In this document: in pieces, positions 15,474 through 23,182 of the stretch
Layout of the letters: each line of letters begins with the position of its first letter
Position numbering within the stretch: position 1 is the first letter of the stretch
Assembly: GCA_964363305.1 (NCBI GenBank)
Contig: CAYIHX010000033.1
Coordinates: 1-45,169, forward strand
Length of the DNA: 45,169 bases
Direction of reading: 5' to 3'
From: CAYIHX01 sp964363305
Lineage (GTDB): Bacteria > Bdellovibrionota > UBA1018
Made by a program: the position numbers and the translations under genes
The notes under the pieces: generated by a model
Database searches by the model: none
What the model was told of the DNA's origin: nothing
The model's input: only the letters and a program-made list of their open reading frames with translations

Positions 15474-16925
15474 ATGAGCATGAGGCGAGATGTTTCCACC
15501 AAGGCGCTGATCCCTATCCAGCAGTACCTCAGGGAGGTGGAGGGCGTTTCACCGGAAAAACTGTACGAGGGCTTGGCGTTTACTTACGAGGAAGCCCAAG
15601 ACCCGTCTCGTTTCATTAGCTGGGATCTGTTTGCGGCGATCATGAAGCGGAATTCGGAGCTGATTGCTCCGGGCAGGGATCTCCTGTCGGTCGGTCATTA
15701 TGGTCCCAAAGGCTCCGCAAAAGGGGATCGTGAGCCGCTTAAAAAAGCCCTCAAGACTCTCGGAAGTTTCTTCGCTAGCAGCAAAGTTTTGTATCGACTG
15801 GTCGTTAAGGTGCTGGTCCCCATGTATTTTCCGGCGGTCAGGGTCGAGTACGAGGAGCTGGGCCCGCTAAAAATTCGCCTGACCTTCGAAATTCCCGCTG
15901 AATACAAATCCTGCCCGGAGTTTTTCCAGGTCTGGACCGGTAATCTGGTGGCTACTCCGGCGGTCTTGGGGCAGCCGGACGCTCTCGTTCAGTCAGACAT
16001 CGCCAGCCATCGGGCGGTCTACACCGTCACGATTCCGCCTTCCCAGACTATTCTGACGAGGTTGTCCCGCGCCTGGAGGGTCCTCTTCTTCGCCCGTGGA
16101 TTTTATAAAATTATCGAAATTCAACAGGAGCAGGTCAAGAGTCATTACGAGGAGCTCCTTCAGCTTCAGAAATCTCTTTTGGAAAACGAGATCAAACTCA
16201 AACTCTCGTCGCAGATGGCGCATCTTTCCAAGATGTCGGCGTTGGGTGAGATGGCGGGAGGGGTGGCTCACGAGGTGAATAATCCGCTGGCGACGATCCT
16301 GATGGCGGCCGAATCGATGCTGCTTCAACTCCAAAGCCCGGATTTGATCAACAGGGAGAAGATGGAATCGCAGCTGAACGTGATCAGCCGAATGGTGAAG
16401 CGCACGGCGGCGATCGTTGATTCGCTGAGGTCCTTCTCGGGGGCGACCCGGGAGCAGCCTTTTGAGAGCGCCGGTTTGAATCAGATTCTCGAAAATGTGC
16501 TGACCCTCAATCGGGAAAAACTCAAGAACCTGGGAGTCGAGGTGCGTCAGGCCGGGTTCGATCAGCAGTTCCGGATCGAGTGCCGGATGGCGGAGATCTC
16601 GCAGGTGATCTTCAATCTCCTGAGCAACTCGCGGGATTTCATCGAGAAAAACGCTGAAAAATGGATCGAGTTGCGCCTGAATATGGATGCGACGGGAAAT
16701 TTCGTGGAGCTTTCAGTGACCGATAGCGGATTTGGAATACCGGCCGATATTCGAGACAAGATCTTTCAGCCTTTTTTTACGACGAGAGCGCCGGGACAGG
16801 GAACGGGTCTCGGGCTAGCGGCGGCGAAGGGGATCATCGAGGCCCATCGGGGAACGATCCGCTTGGATCCCGCCGCTCGCAATACGCGTTTTGTCGTTTC
16901 CTTGCCTTTGTGGAATGACGTTTAA
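15474..16925 (+). CDS. Sensor histidine kinase, apparently soluble
   Basis: Signal-transducing kinase of 483 residues. The C-terminal half has the dimerisation/phosphoacceptor helix with GGVAHEVNNPLATIL (His near 266), an N-box FNLLSNSRDFIE, G1 DSGFGIPADI, and G2 GTGLGLAAAKGIIEAHRG. The N-terminal 200 residues form an unrecognised sensor region starting IPIQQYLREVEGVSPEKLYEG. A coiled-coil linker (EEQLQ-like repeats, about 220-250) joins the two halves. No transmembrane segment is obvious. GGAG before the ATG at 15474 supports the start; a second ATG at 15480 is possible. No response regulator is adjacent, so its partner is elsewhere. Confidence 0.93.
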   Translation: MSMRRDVSTKALIPIQQYLREVEGVSPEKLYEGLAFTYEEAQDPSRFISWDLFAAIMKRNSELIAPGRDLLSVGHYGPKGSAKGDREPLKKALKTLGSFFASSKVLYRLVVKVLVPMYFPAVRVEYEELGPLKIRLTFEIPAEYKSCPEFFQVWTGNLVATPAVLGQPDALVQSDIASHRAVYTVTIPPSQTILTRLSRAWRVLFFARGFYKIIEIQQEQVKSHYEELLQLQKSLLENEIKLKLSSQMAHLSKMSALGEMAGGVAHEVNNPLATILMAAESMLLQLQSPDLINREKMESQLNVISRMVKRTAAIVDSLRSFSGATREQPFESAGLNQILENVLTLNREKLKNLGVEVRQAGFDQQFRIECRMAEISQVIFNLLSNSRDFIEKNAEKWIELRLNMDATGNFVELSVTDSGFGIPADIRDKIFQPFFTTRAPGQGTGLGLAAAKGIIEAHRGTIRLDPAARNTRFVVSLPLWNDV

Positions 16926-16948
16926 TATTAGGTGGTTAATATGTATAT

Positions 16949-16984
16949 TGTAAAGAGATGTAAATCTATGTAAATCCTTGTAAA
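16949..16984. promoter_or_regulatory. Four TGTAAA boxes at exact 10-base spacing
   Basis: TGTAAA occurs at 16949, 16959, 16969 and 16979, one per helical turn, directly before the HTH-STAS-HATPase gene. The last box runs into the AAAGGTGGG ribosome site (16982-16990) for the ATG at 16994. The likely use is as an operator read by the HTH domain of the adjacent protein, blocking its own expression. The repeats are certain; binding is inferred. Confidence 0.8.
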
Positions 16985-16993
16985 GGTGGGTTC

Positions 16994-18073
16994 ATGGATC
17001 AGATTTCCCTCAAAGACGCCTGTGATCTTCTCCGGGTATCGAGAGTCACCCTCAATGTTTATCGGCGAAAGTATGGCCTTACGCAGCTGCGGTGGGGGGG
17101 CAAGCTTCGCCTTTCCAAGACTGAGATCATTGAGAAGATCATTCTTCCTTTTTCGGGCGTGTCGAAGGATCAGTCTCTTACATTTCTTTCGGGCACCCAG
17201 ATTACGGGCCTCCAGCCGCTTCTCGGCGTCTATGACTTGCGACGAATTCAGCGCATTGATGTGCATGGGGTGATGGCCCTGCTTTGTGCTATGAAGGCCC
17301 ACCTGAAAGCATCGGACGCGAGCAGTGTGTCACTTCTTCTCGATGGTTCGCCGGTGTGCAGCTATCTGGATGCCCTTGGATTTTTCAGAGAAGTGGAGCG
17401 CGCTCATAGCGGACGGGTCTATTGCAATTACGCCGTGCTTCAAAAACGGCAACTCACTCACACGGCCGTGATCCTGCCTTTGCATTTGATCGGCTATAGG
17501 GGGGCCGAAAAAAAGATCCTCGATGATCTCTATGACCCACTTTTGAAACAGGGATTCTCCGAGAGTTATTGCGGTCACATCGGGTGGGTCATCGGTGAGC
17601 TTTGTGATAACGCGCATACTCATTCAGAGGGTCCGTGTTACCTGATGATTGAGGCACTGGAGTCAGAATCGACGGCCACGCGGTTTCTTTGTATTGCGGT
17701 GGGCGATATCGGAGTAGGAATCCCTGGCTCCCTCCGTAAGAACCCTCACTATGCTGCCATGGGCGACAAAGTATTATTGCCGATGGCGTTTCAATCAGAA
17801 GTCAGCCGAATGGAAGTGGAGCCAAAACGCGGCAAGGGCTTGAATGATGTCATCGGCATCAGCAAGGGGAATAGCTCTTGGCTGCGGGTGGATTGTGGCT
17901 CCTTGGGGGTGCGTTTCGATTTCGAAGGCGGTTTGAACAAGATGGAACTTGTGCAGCCAGCTGGGACGACGACGGGTACGCGCTTTTCGCTGGTGCTCAT
18001 TGATGGCGAATTCAAAAAAATTTCGCGCGCGGACATGAATGATGTCATGCGCGATTTTCTGGAGAAAACATGA
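16994..18073 (+). CDS. HTH-STAS-HATPase regulator
   Basis: It has 359 residues in three parts. An excisionase/MerR-like HTH is at about 3-45 (LKDACDLLRVSRVTLNVYRR). A STAS-like alpha/beta segment follows at about 65-135. A GHKL ATPase domain comes last, with N-box GELCDNAHTHSEG (near 201-213), G1 DIGVGIPGSL (near 238) and a short lid with KRGKGLNDV. There is no histidine phosphoacceptor helix, so it is more like an anti-sigma-type kinase than a sensor kinase. It overlaps the next gene as ATGA, and that product is STAS-like, suggesting a partner-switching pair in one operon. Autoregulation through the TGTAAA boxes is likely. Confidence 0.85.
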   Translation: MDQISLKDACDLLRVSRVTLNVYRRKYGLTQLRWGGKLRLSKTEIIEKIILPFSGVSKDQSLTFLSGTQITGLQPLLGVYDLRRIQRIDVHGVMALLCAMKAHLKASDASSVSLLLDGSPVCSYLDALGFFREVERAHSGRVYCNYAVLQKRQLTHTAVILPLHLIGYRGAEKKILDDLYDPLLKQGFSESYCGHIGWVIGELCDNAHTHSEGPCYLMIEALESESTATRFLCIAVGDIGVGIPGSLRKNPHYAAMGDKVLLPMAFQSEVSRMEVEPKRGKGLNDVIGISKGNSSWLRVDCGSLGVRFDFEGGLNKMELVQPAGTTTGTRFSLVLIDGEFKKISRADMNDVMRDFLEKT

Positions 18074-18354
18074 CTTTAGTTGCAATGAATCAGTTTGGCA
18101 GGACTCTCACCGACCGCGAGTTTGGCAAGTCCGTCGCCGCGACCATCCTGAAAAATTATCCGTTTCCCGTGACACTTGATTTCAAAGGAGTGATTTCCTT
18201 AGGGTCTTCATGCGGCGATGAGATCATCAACGTCATCATTGGAAAGCAGGGGGCAAAACTGCGAGTGTTGAACGCTAATCAGGCAATCATGGCTTGTCTT
18301 GAAAAGGTCGCGTTGGATTCTAAAATCACCGTCAGCTTCGATTTGGATCCCTGA
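18070..18354 (+). CDS. STAS-like protein (DUF4325 type)
   Basis: It has 94 residues. The pattern FGRTLTDREFGKSVAATIL, then VTLDFKGVISLGSSCGDEII (a strand-turn-helix with the GSS/CGDE signature), resembles DUF4325, a compact STAS-like fold that often follows a stand-alone HATPase. No phosphorylatable Ser can be assigned with certainty, although the GSS turn is the natural candidate. The start overlaps the HATPase gene as ATGA. Its 3' end overlaps the convergent ATPase gene by 23 bases. Likely role is antagonist or substrate of the upstream kinase-like protein. Confidence 0.8.
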   Translation: MTLVAMNQFGRTLTDREFGKSVAATILKNYPFPVTLDFKGVISLGSSCGDEIINVIIGKQGAKLRVLNANQAIMACLEKVALDSKITVSFDLDP

Positions 18355-19510
18355 AGAAATGCCCCTGGAACCAAACCGACTTGTGGGCGATGTGCAGGTT
18401 TTTGTAGGCTTTTGAGAGATTGTGCACGGCGTTTGCCCACTTTATTTCCACCGCCCACTTTTTCTCGGAGATAAAGTCGACCTCGCCATTTTGTGAAGAG
18501 TAGTAACCCATCCGCTTGTAGCGACGAGAGAGCCATTCCGCCGCCAGCATTTCGGCCATTTGCTCTTCGTGGTCCGGCGTGGCCGATATTCCGGCCAAAT
18601 CCAGGACGGCCCAGTAGACGATGGGGTCGGTAAAATAGAATTTCTTCTCCTTCTTGAAGCGAAACGTGTCTGTTTCGGGGTCATAGGCGTAGACCGTGCG
18701 CAGGGCAAACGCGTGCTCGAGAATGGAAATGTAATCTTGCACCGTGTGGTAGCTCATGAGCTGCGTCTTTTGTGCAAGCTTCTGTAGGCTGATCGAGCTG
18801 CCCATCGTTTTTACGAGCTGCACCAGCAGTTCCTTCATAAAAGCTTCTTGGCGGCCCAGCTTGATCACGTCTCCCATGATCCAGCGCTGATAAGTATGCA
18901 ACGCATGCGTCGGAGTCATCGCCTTTGCTCCCGCCTCTGCCATCGCGGCCGGAAAGCCTCCCACGCGCATGTAGGCTCTGAGGCCTTCGAGCAGAGGCAG
19001 GGTCGGCCATCGCGCTTGAAGGCGCATCTCGCTCCACTCTTCAAAGGGCATGGGTAACAAAGACAACTCACCCGCGGTGGGTGACCAGCGCCCAGGCATG
19101 AGGTCGAGCCCTTGTCTGAGGTCGTAGCTGTTTGATCCGGTGAGAACCAGGCAAACGTCGGCGTCGGTGTCGACGATTTTTTTGATCGCTCGCCACCATT
19201 CTTTGACGAAGGTCACTTCATCTAAAAAAAAGTAGCGCGTGCCTTTTTGGCTTTTCAGCAGCTCGCTCAGGTCTCGATAGTCTTCAAGATCTTCGCAGGT
19301 GTAGAAAAAACAAGAATCACCCCGCTTGACGTGGTGCTGAAGAAGGAGCTTGAGCCAGGTCGACTTGCCGATCTGCCGTGGGCCTCGGATGAGGGTAACG
19401 CCCGGAGAAATTTGGGGCATGGGCAGCTTGCGCCGGAAGGGTGCCTGCTCTAAGGATCGAAAGTGCTTGTCGTTGAGTTCCCAATTCTTGGATTTCCAAA
19501 ACATATCCAT
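18332..19510 (-). CDS. AAA ATPase, AAA_14/DUF4143 type (second copy)
   Basis: It has 392 residues. Walker A GPRQIGKST (43-51), Walker B RYFFLDE (about 92-98) and the sensor strand VCLVLTGSNSYDL are clear. The C-terminal part has the complete DUF4143 nuclease-like strand set, with NGEVDFISEKKWAVEIKW (D...ExK), better preserved than in the copy at 10289-11506. It is unclear whether this centre is catalytic. The ATG at 19510 has no ribosome site and lies seven bases after a -10-like TACAAT, so the message may be leaderless. Tandem palindromes cover the promoter. Confidence 0.87.
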   Translation of the reverse strand: MDMFWKSKNWELNDKHFRSLEQAPFRRKLPMPQISPGVTLIRGPRQIGKSTWLKLLLQHHVKRGDSCFFYTCEDLEDYRDLSELLKSQKGTRYFFLDEVTFVKEWWRAIKKIVDTDADVCLVLTGSNSYDLRQGLDLMPGRWSPTAGELSLLPMPFEEWSEMRLQARWPTLPLLEGLRAYMRVGGFPAAMAEAGAKAMTPTHALHTYQRWIMGDVIKLGRQEAFMKELLVQLVKTMGSSISLQKLAQKTQLMSYHTVQDYISILEHAFALRTVYAYDPETDTFRFKKEKKFYFTDPIVYWAVLDLAGISATPDHEEQMAEMLAAEWLSRRYKRMGYYSSQNGEVDFISEKKWAVEIKWANAVHNLSKAYKNLHIAHKSVWFQGHFFRDPNRS

Positions 19511-19516
19511 GGGTTA

Positions 19517-19563
19517 ATTGTACTTCTCATTCTTGAGAAGTCAACTTCTCATTCTTGAGAAGT
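19517..19563 (-). promoter_or_regulatory. Promoter covered by two tandem 20-bp palindromes
   Basis: The sequence ACTTCTCA-TTCT-TGAGAAGT occurs at 19522-19541 and again at 19544-19563, identical, with a two-base gap and 22-base period. On the minus strand TTGACT (19539-19544) and TACAAT (19517-19522) form a promoter with a 16-base spacer. One palindrome fills the spacer and the other abuts the -35 box. This is the layout of a repressor operator. The repressor is unknown. Confidence 0.75.
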
Positions 19564-19723
19564 GAGGGAAGAGGGGCTACGGCCTTACCGTCAATGTCGA
19601 GGGCGGCCGCTTTGAGGTGGCGAATAGCAATTTCTCCGGGCTGGAAATCAAACGGGCTATCATTTTGCGAGCGAAGAAACCGTAGTGGTAGAGATCTTTC
19701 GTTTCGACACCGTGGCTCCACCG

Positions 19724-20017
19724 CTATTCTTCCCACCGATCATGCTCATAATCCCAATGTCGGTTGTCTTGTAAATTCAGCGTGAGCGTCAGACCCAGTA
19801 TCTCCACTTCCCACTCGACTCCCGCGTGATCCCGTTTGCGAGTCCAGTTTAGGTGATGTCGAAAAAAGTTCCAGTTCGACCAGTGGGCGAGCTGCCACTC
19901 GAAGGTTTTAGTTTCAGAGATCGAGATAAATCCCGTTCGGTTGAACCCGGGAACAAAGGCGCCTTTGTCTTTCTGGCTTTTCTTGGCTGATCGCTTTTTG
20001 AGAGTTTTTTTAGCCAT
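19724..20017 (-). CDS. Small basic hypothetical protein
   Basis: It has 97 residues from the ATG at 20017; the frame stays open 16 codons further up. The N-terminus is a Lys-rich stretch (MAKKTLKKRSAKKSQKDKG), followed by a Trp/His-rich body (WQLAHWSNWNFFRHHLNW, then LTLTLNLQDNRHWDYEHD). No known family is recognised. Trp-rich strands and normal codon use suggest a real folded protein. It lies upstream of the DUF4143-type ATPase in the same direction, but its promoter is separate. Confidence 0.55.
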   Translation of the reverse strand: MAKKTLKKRSAKKSQKDKGAFVPGFNRTGFISISETKTFEWQLAHWSNWNFFRHHLNWTRKRDHAGVEWEVEILGLTLTLNLQDNRHWDYEHDRWEE

Positions 20018-20109
20018 GGCCGGGAGTCCGCCCTGTGTGCACGCTTTCGGATTCATCGCGCTCATCGCAAAGATAGTTTACAATAAAAGCCTGATCCAGC
20101 GACTTATCA

Positions 20110-20425
20110 TCAAGAACCATCACCATCTCCTCCGCACCGCAGGCCGTGCATACCGCCTCGTCGGCCCTGTGCCTTCCATGGCGCTATTATGGCGCAATTC
20201 ACAAAATCACAACCGCTACTTTGCTGGCCCATAAAACACACTGTTACCGTCGCCGACGAGCAGCCGCTAGCGTTCCCTTGGAGGTAGTAGGTAGTGGTGC
20301 CGACGGAGGCAACTGTAAATGTTTTCTGCTGACTTGAGGCATTATATCCAGCTGCGGGCATTGAGTGGTAGTATTGGTTCGCAGTGCCAGCGGTGCTCAT
20401 GAGTTCTACGTAAAAGACGCAGAAG
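20110..20425 (-). pseudogene. Remnant of a fibre-protein C-terminal domain
   Basis: One minus-strand frame encodes ANQYYHSMPAAGYNASSQQK, then FTVASVGTTTYYLQGNASG and ATVTVCFMG, the style of a beta-rich fibre-tip domain. There is no start codon of its own: the frame runs in from the conserved 3' block and continues past the domain to an unrelated end. It is best read as a detached alternative fibre tip left after recombination. Confidence 0.45.
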
Positions 20426-20528
20426 ACTTCTCGGAGAAGTGAACTCTTCGCGGCTCCAGTCACCCATCCCGAAGTGGACGGCAGCATCGGAGGAGCCTAC
20501 GGTCTTACGATGGTATCCGTGTAGGTGA
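20426..20528 (-). repeat. Conserved fibre 3'-end block, copy 1
   Basis: By hand alignment without gaps, 93 of 103 bases equal 41569-41671. On the minus strand the block covers the last codons of the fibre remnant (ending TDTIVRP and TAG at 20497-20499) and 71 bases beyond the stop. It ends in the palindrome ACTTCTCGGAGAAGT (20426-20440). Similarity stops abruptly on both sides. Confidence 0.9.
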
Positions 20529-20690
20529 CAGTGCATTTATAGATTCCGCAGGTCGTTGTGCAGGTGTTTGCGTCCCGCGCGAAAAATACGTAATACGCAT
20601 AGGTCAGGTTGTCGACAGTGGGCGTCGTGATTGTCGCGTCGCTGAGGGTAAAGGAAGCGATTCGGTCTCGGTTGCAGAAAAAAATCGCTT
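20497..20690 (-). pseudogene. Truncated C-terminus of a second fibre gene
   Basis: The final 60 residues or so resemble the end of the large fibre protein at 41640-45169: TVDNLTYAYYVFFARDANTC here against TIDNQTYSYNVSFTRSNTAC there, and both end YTDTIVRP. The cysteine positions before the end are kept. Upstream of about 20690 the similarity stops and no start or body remains, so the gene is a 3' fragment. Confidence 0.7.
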
Positions 20691-20830
20691 GACTAAGTTT
20701 TCTCGGCTTCCATACGCTCTCGTCTGTTTCGGTCATTCAACTGGGTTCATGCAACGGGTTCCGATCGCTGGCAGTTTCTTCGGTTCGCTTCCTGGTGCGT
20801 CTGCTTTGCCGGGGGTGTTTTTTGCGAAGG

Positions 20831-23182
20831 ATGCGTCGTGGGCTGTTTCGCGCTGTTTTAGGGTTTGTGACTGCGCTTCTGGTCGCGAGCGTGGTGGCTG
20901 CTCTTCCGGCGTACGCGACATCACGGCAGTGGAGCGTGGCTGCGGTCGACCAGCTTCTTGTTCAGCTTCAGAGTCATCCTTTTGTTTCGGCGACCGCGCC
21001 GCTTGCGAGGTTTTCGCTTTCACCTGGGGCGCCGCTCCAGGGCGATCGGGTTACGGTTTTTGTCGATGTTGAGGTCGGGTTTGAGGGCCCGCGGCCGGTG
21101 AGAGTGTTTGCCAGCGTCTCGATCGATGGTCGGTCGGTGCCCCTTCTTCATCCTTCCGAGAAGCTTTTCACCTTAGATGCGGGCACGTTCTTAGTGGTCG
21201 GTGAGCATCGCCTTGAGGCGCAATTTTTCTTAGAAAATCCTGCCGAGTCTGAGTTGATTCAATCCGCGTTAACCGCTTTGAATCGCGAGAGTCTCAGTCT
21301 TGGATCGGGGCCAGTTCGGGCTCAGCAGCGGGAGGAGCTGGAGCGGGCACTTCAGGATCTTCGGCGTCCCATTGGTACGGAGGAGTTTCGGTTTTTCATC
21401 GGTGCGAACACGAATCCCGGCTCGGGTTTTCCGAGAGTGGTTTCCGTGGAGCCGAATTTTGGCGCACGTGAGCAGGCGACTGAGGTGTTCATTCATGGGG
21501 TGAACTTCACGAGCGGTTCCCGGGTTTTTGTCGGCGGGACGGAAGCGTCGCAGGTTGACCTGGTTGATTCGGCGACCTTGAGGGCTCGAATTCCGGGGCT
21601 CGTGGACCGGGGGCCGCGAGAAGTCGAGGTCCGCGTGCCTCATTTAGGCGGAGAACTGAAGGCGCTTCTGCCCAATGGATTTTTCGTGACGGATGGCGGC
21701 GGGGGAAGTTCCGGGAATTTGCACCCGGTGGCTTTTGCGGGCCTACCCCAGGTGGGGAAGTACGTCGATGAGGCCGTTCAGCTCGACGGGAGTCTTTCGT
21801 ACGACGATAATGGGGATCCTCTTCTTTTTCGTTGGTTCTTCTACTCGAAGCCCATGGGGTCGGCGCTTTCGGATGCTGCTATTCAAGCCGTTCCTGGTGA
21901 TCATCGCCGAGCTGCTTTCGTGCCCGACGTCTCGGGGGTTTATGGCGTAGCCCTGGTGGTGAGTGACGGGGCGTTGGAGAGTGTGCCGTCGCTGACCACG
22001 GTTGCGACGAGTCGACAGGTGAAGATCGTGTTTGATCCGCCGAGTATGCTGTTCGATGCTCGGGTAACTGGGGGTGTGTCTTGGAATAGTCGATTGGTGA
22101 TTCGCAATAACGCGGATACTGAGAGCCTGACTTTGACGGATGTCGTCGTGAGTGGGAACCTTTTGGGTGAAATTGTCTTTGGTGATGATAGTATGCCGGG
22201 TGGCCCAATGCAGGGGGCCCTTCCAACTTCGGGGACCGTTCTGGCACCTGGAGAGTCATGGGGGGTAGATGTTCGGTATTCCCCCAAGGTCGAATCAATA
22301 GGGACTGAGCAGGTCGTCAACGTCCATATTTTCGGCAGAAATAGTCACCTGACCGACTCTGTCTTTTCTGTGACGACGCGTGCGCATAAGTTGTTCCCTT
22401 TGCAGATCGTTCAGAGAGTTCCTCATGTCTCAGAACCGTATGTGCTTGCTGGCCCAGGAATCCTTGGTGGCGGCCGTCCTTCCTCCGTGATTCCGAACGC
22501 CCTGGATCAGGATGTAGCCCAGGAATTATGGTTGAAAAACCTTTCGTCCGAAGAGGTGACGATTCATGAATCTCCAGTCCTTGTGCCAATGGGAAATCTC
22601 AATTCCGGTCGTGATGGCATTCCTTGGTTGGATCCAGTGCCCCTTCCGCTGACGCTTGCTGCGGGAGCGGACTACCGACTGACGGTGCACGGCGCGACGA
22701 GTGGATCGCTATTTTCAGAGGCTCTTTTCCGGTGGGATATGCAGCTTTTGCCCTTTGATTTTCCTTTAGAGTTCGGGGTCCTTGGTTTTCGGGGTGGTTA
22801 CCCGTCTATGGCGCCCTTCGCGTTTATGCCGACTCGTGTCGGTCAATCTGCGATTGGGTCTCATCATTTTGCTATTCCTTCCTCCTACGTTCTTTATGAG
22901 GGACTTTCGGTCACTTTAGTGGGACCGGGAGCCGACCAGTTCTCTCTTGTGGTCGACAATGTGGGAGGAGCCACTTTCCCCTTATGGTTTGGAATCCCGT
23001 CTATGCCCAATGGCACATTTCCGATTCCGACCGCCGATCCCAATTTTCGTGTGACGTTTCACCCAGATCGCGTTGGGACTTTCGAAGCCGTTCTTCGGGT
23101 TGAATTGAGTGGCTTCTCGCAGCCTTTTGAGACGCCGTTGACAGGACAAGCAATCGTAGGACATGGAGGAGGAATGCCGTGA
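20831..23182 (+). CDS. Exported IPT/TIG- and PKD-domain protein, first gene of the RHS operon
   Basis: It has 783 residues from the ATG at 20831; a GTG at 20795 in frame would extend it. The signal peptide (LFRAVLGFVTALLVASVVA) is clear. Order: a beta-sandwich with helical hairpin (about 50-190, ending in AQFFLENP and a charged helical pair), an IPT/TIG domain near 205-285 (VSVEPNFGAREQATEVFIHG), a PKD-like domain near 295-400 (VAFAGLPQVGKYVDEAVQLD), then long beta-rich modules without named family. No membrane anchor is visible. It is probably surface or periplasmic. A TTGACT at 20689-20694 is the best, still weak, promoter candidate. The stop overlaps the next ATG as ATGA. Confidence 0.85.
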   Translation: MRRGLFRAVLGFVTALLVASVVAALPAYATSRQWSVAAVDQLLVQLQSHPFVSATAPLARFSLSPGAPLQGDRVTVFVDVEVGFEGPRPVRVFASVSIDGRSVPLLHPSEKLFTLDAGTFLVVGEHRLEAQFFLENPAESELIQSALTALNRESLSLGSGPVRAQQREELERALQDLRRPIGTEEFRFFIGANTNPGSGFPRVVSVEPNFGAREQATEVFIHGVNFTSGSRVFVGGTEASQVDLVDSATLRARIPGLVDRGPREVEVRVPHLGGELKALLPNGFFVTDGGGGSSGNLHPVAFAGLPQVGKYVDEAVQLDGSLSYDDNGDPLLFRWFFYSKPMGSALSDAAIQAVPGDHRRAAFVPDVSGVYGVALVVSDGALESVPSLTTVATSRQVKIVFDPPSMLFDARVTGGVSWNSRLVIRNNADTESLTLTDVVVSGNLLGEIVFGDDSMPGGPMQGALPTSGTVLAPGESWGVDVRYSPKVESIGTEQVVNVHIFGRNSHLTDSVFSVTTRAHKLFPLQIVQRVPHVSEPYVLAGPGILGGGRPSSVIPNALDQDVAQELWLKNLSSEEVTIHESPVLVPMGNLNSGRDGIPWLDPVPLPLTLAAGADYRLTVHGATSGSLFSEALFRWDMQLLPFDFPLEFGVLGFRGGYPSMAPFAFMPTRVGQSAIGSHHFAIPSSYVLYEGLSVTLVGPGADQFSLVVDNVGGATFPLWFGIPSMPNGTFPIPTADPNFRVTFHPDRVGTFEAVLRVELSGFSQPFETPLTGQAIVGHGGGMP

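Noticed and set aside
15470..15475. TATAAT before the sensor kinase
   Set aside because: It overlaps the start codon, no -35 box fits, and a GGAG ribosome site already supports the ATG at 15474.
19527..19736. 69-residue minus-strand frame between the small basic gene and the ATPase gene
   Set aside because: GTG start without ribosome site, composition not convincing, and its end lies inside the palindromic operator; kept only as a weak possibility.
20342..20536. Similar short minus-strand frames at 20342-20536 and 41428-41706 suggesting a protein family
   Set aside because: The resemblance comes only from the 103-bp block read out of phase with the fibre frame; substitutions do not follow codon positions in that frame.
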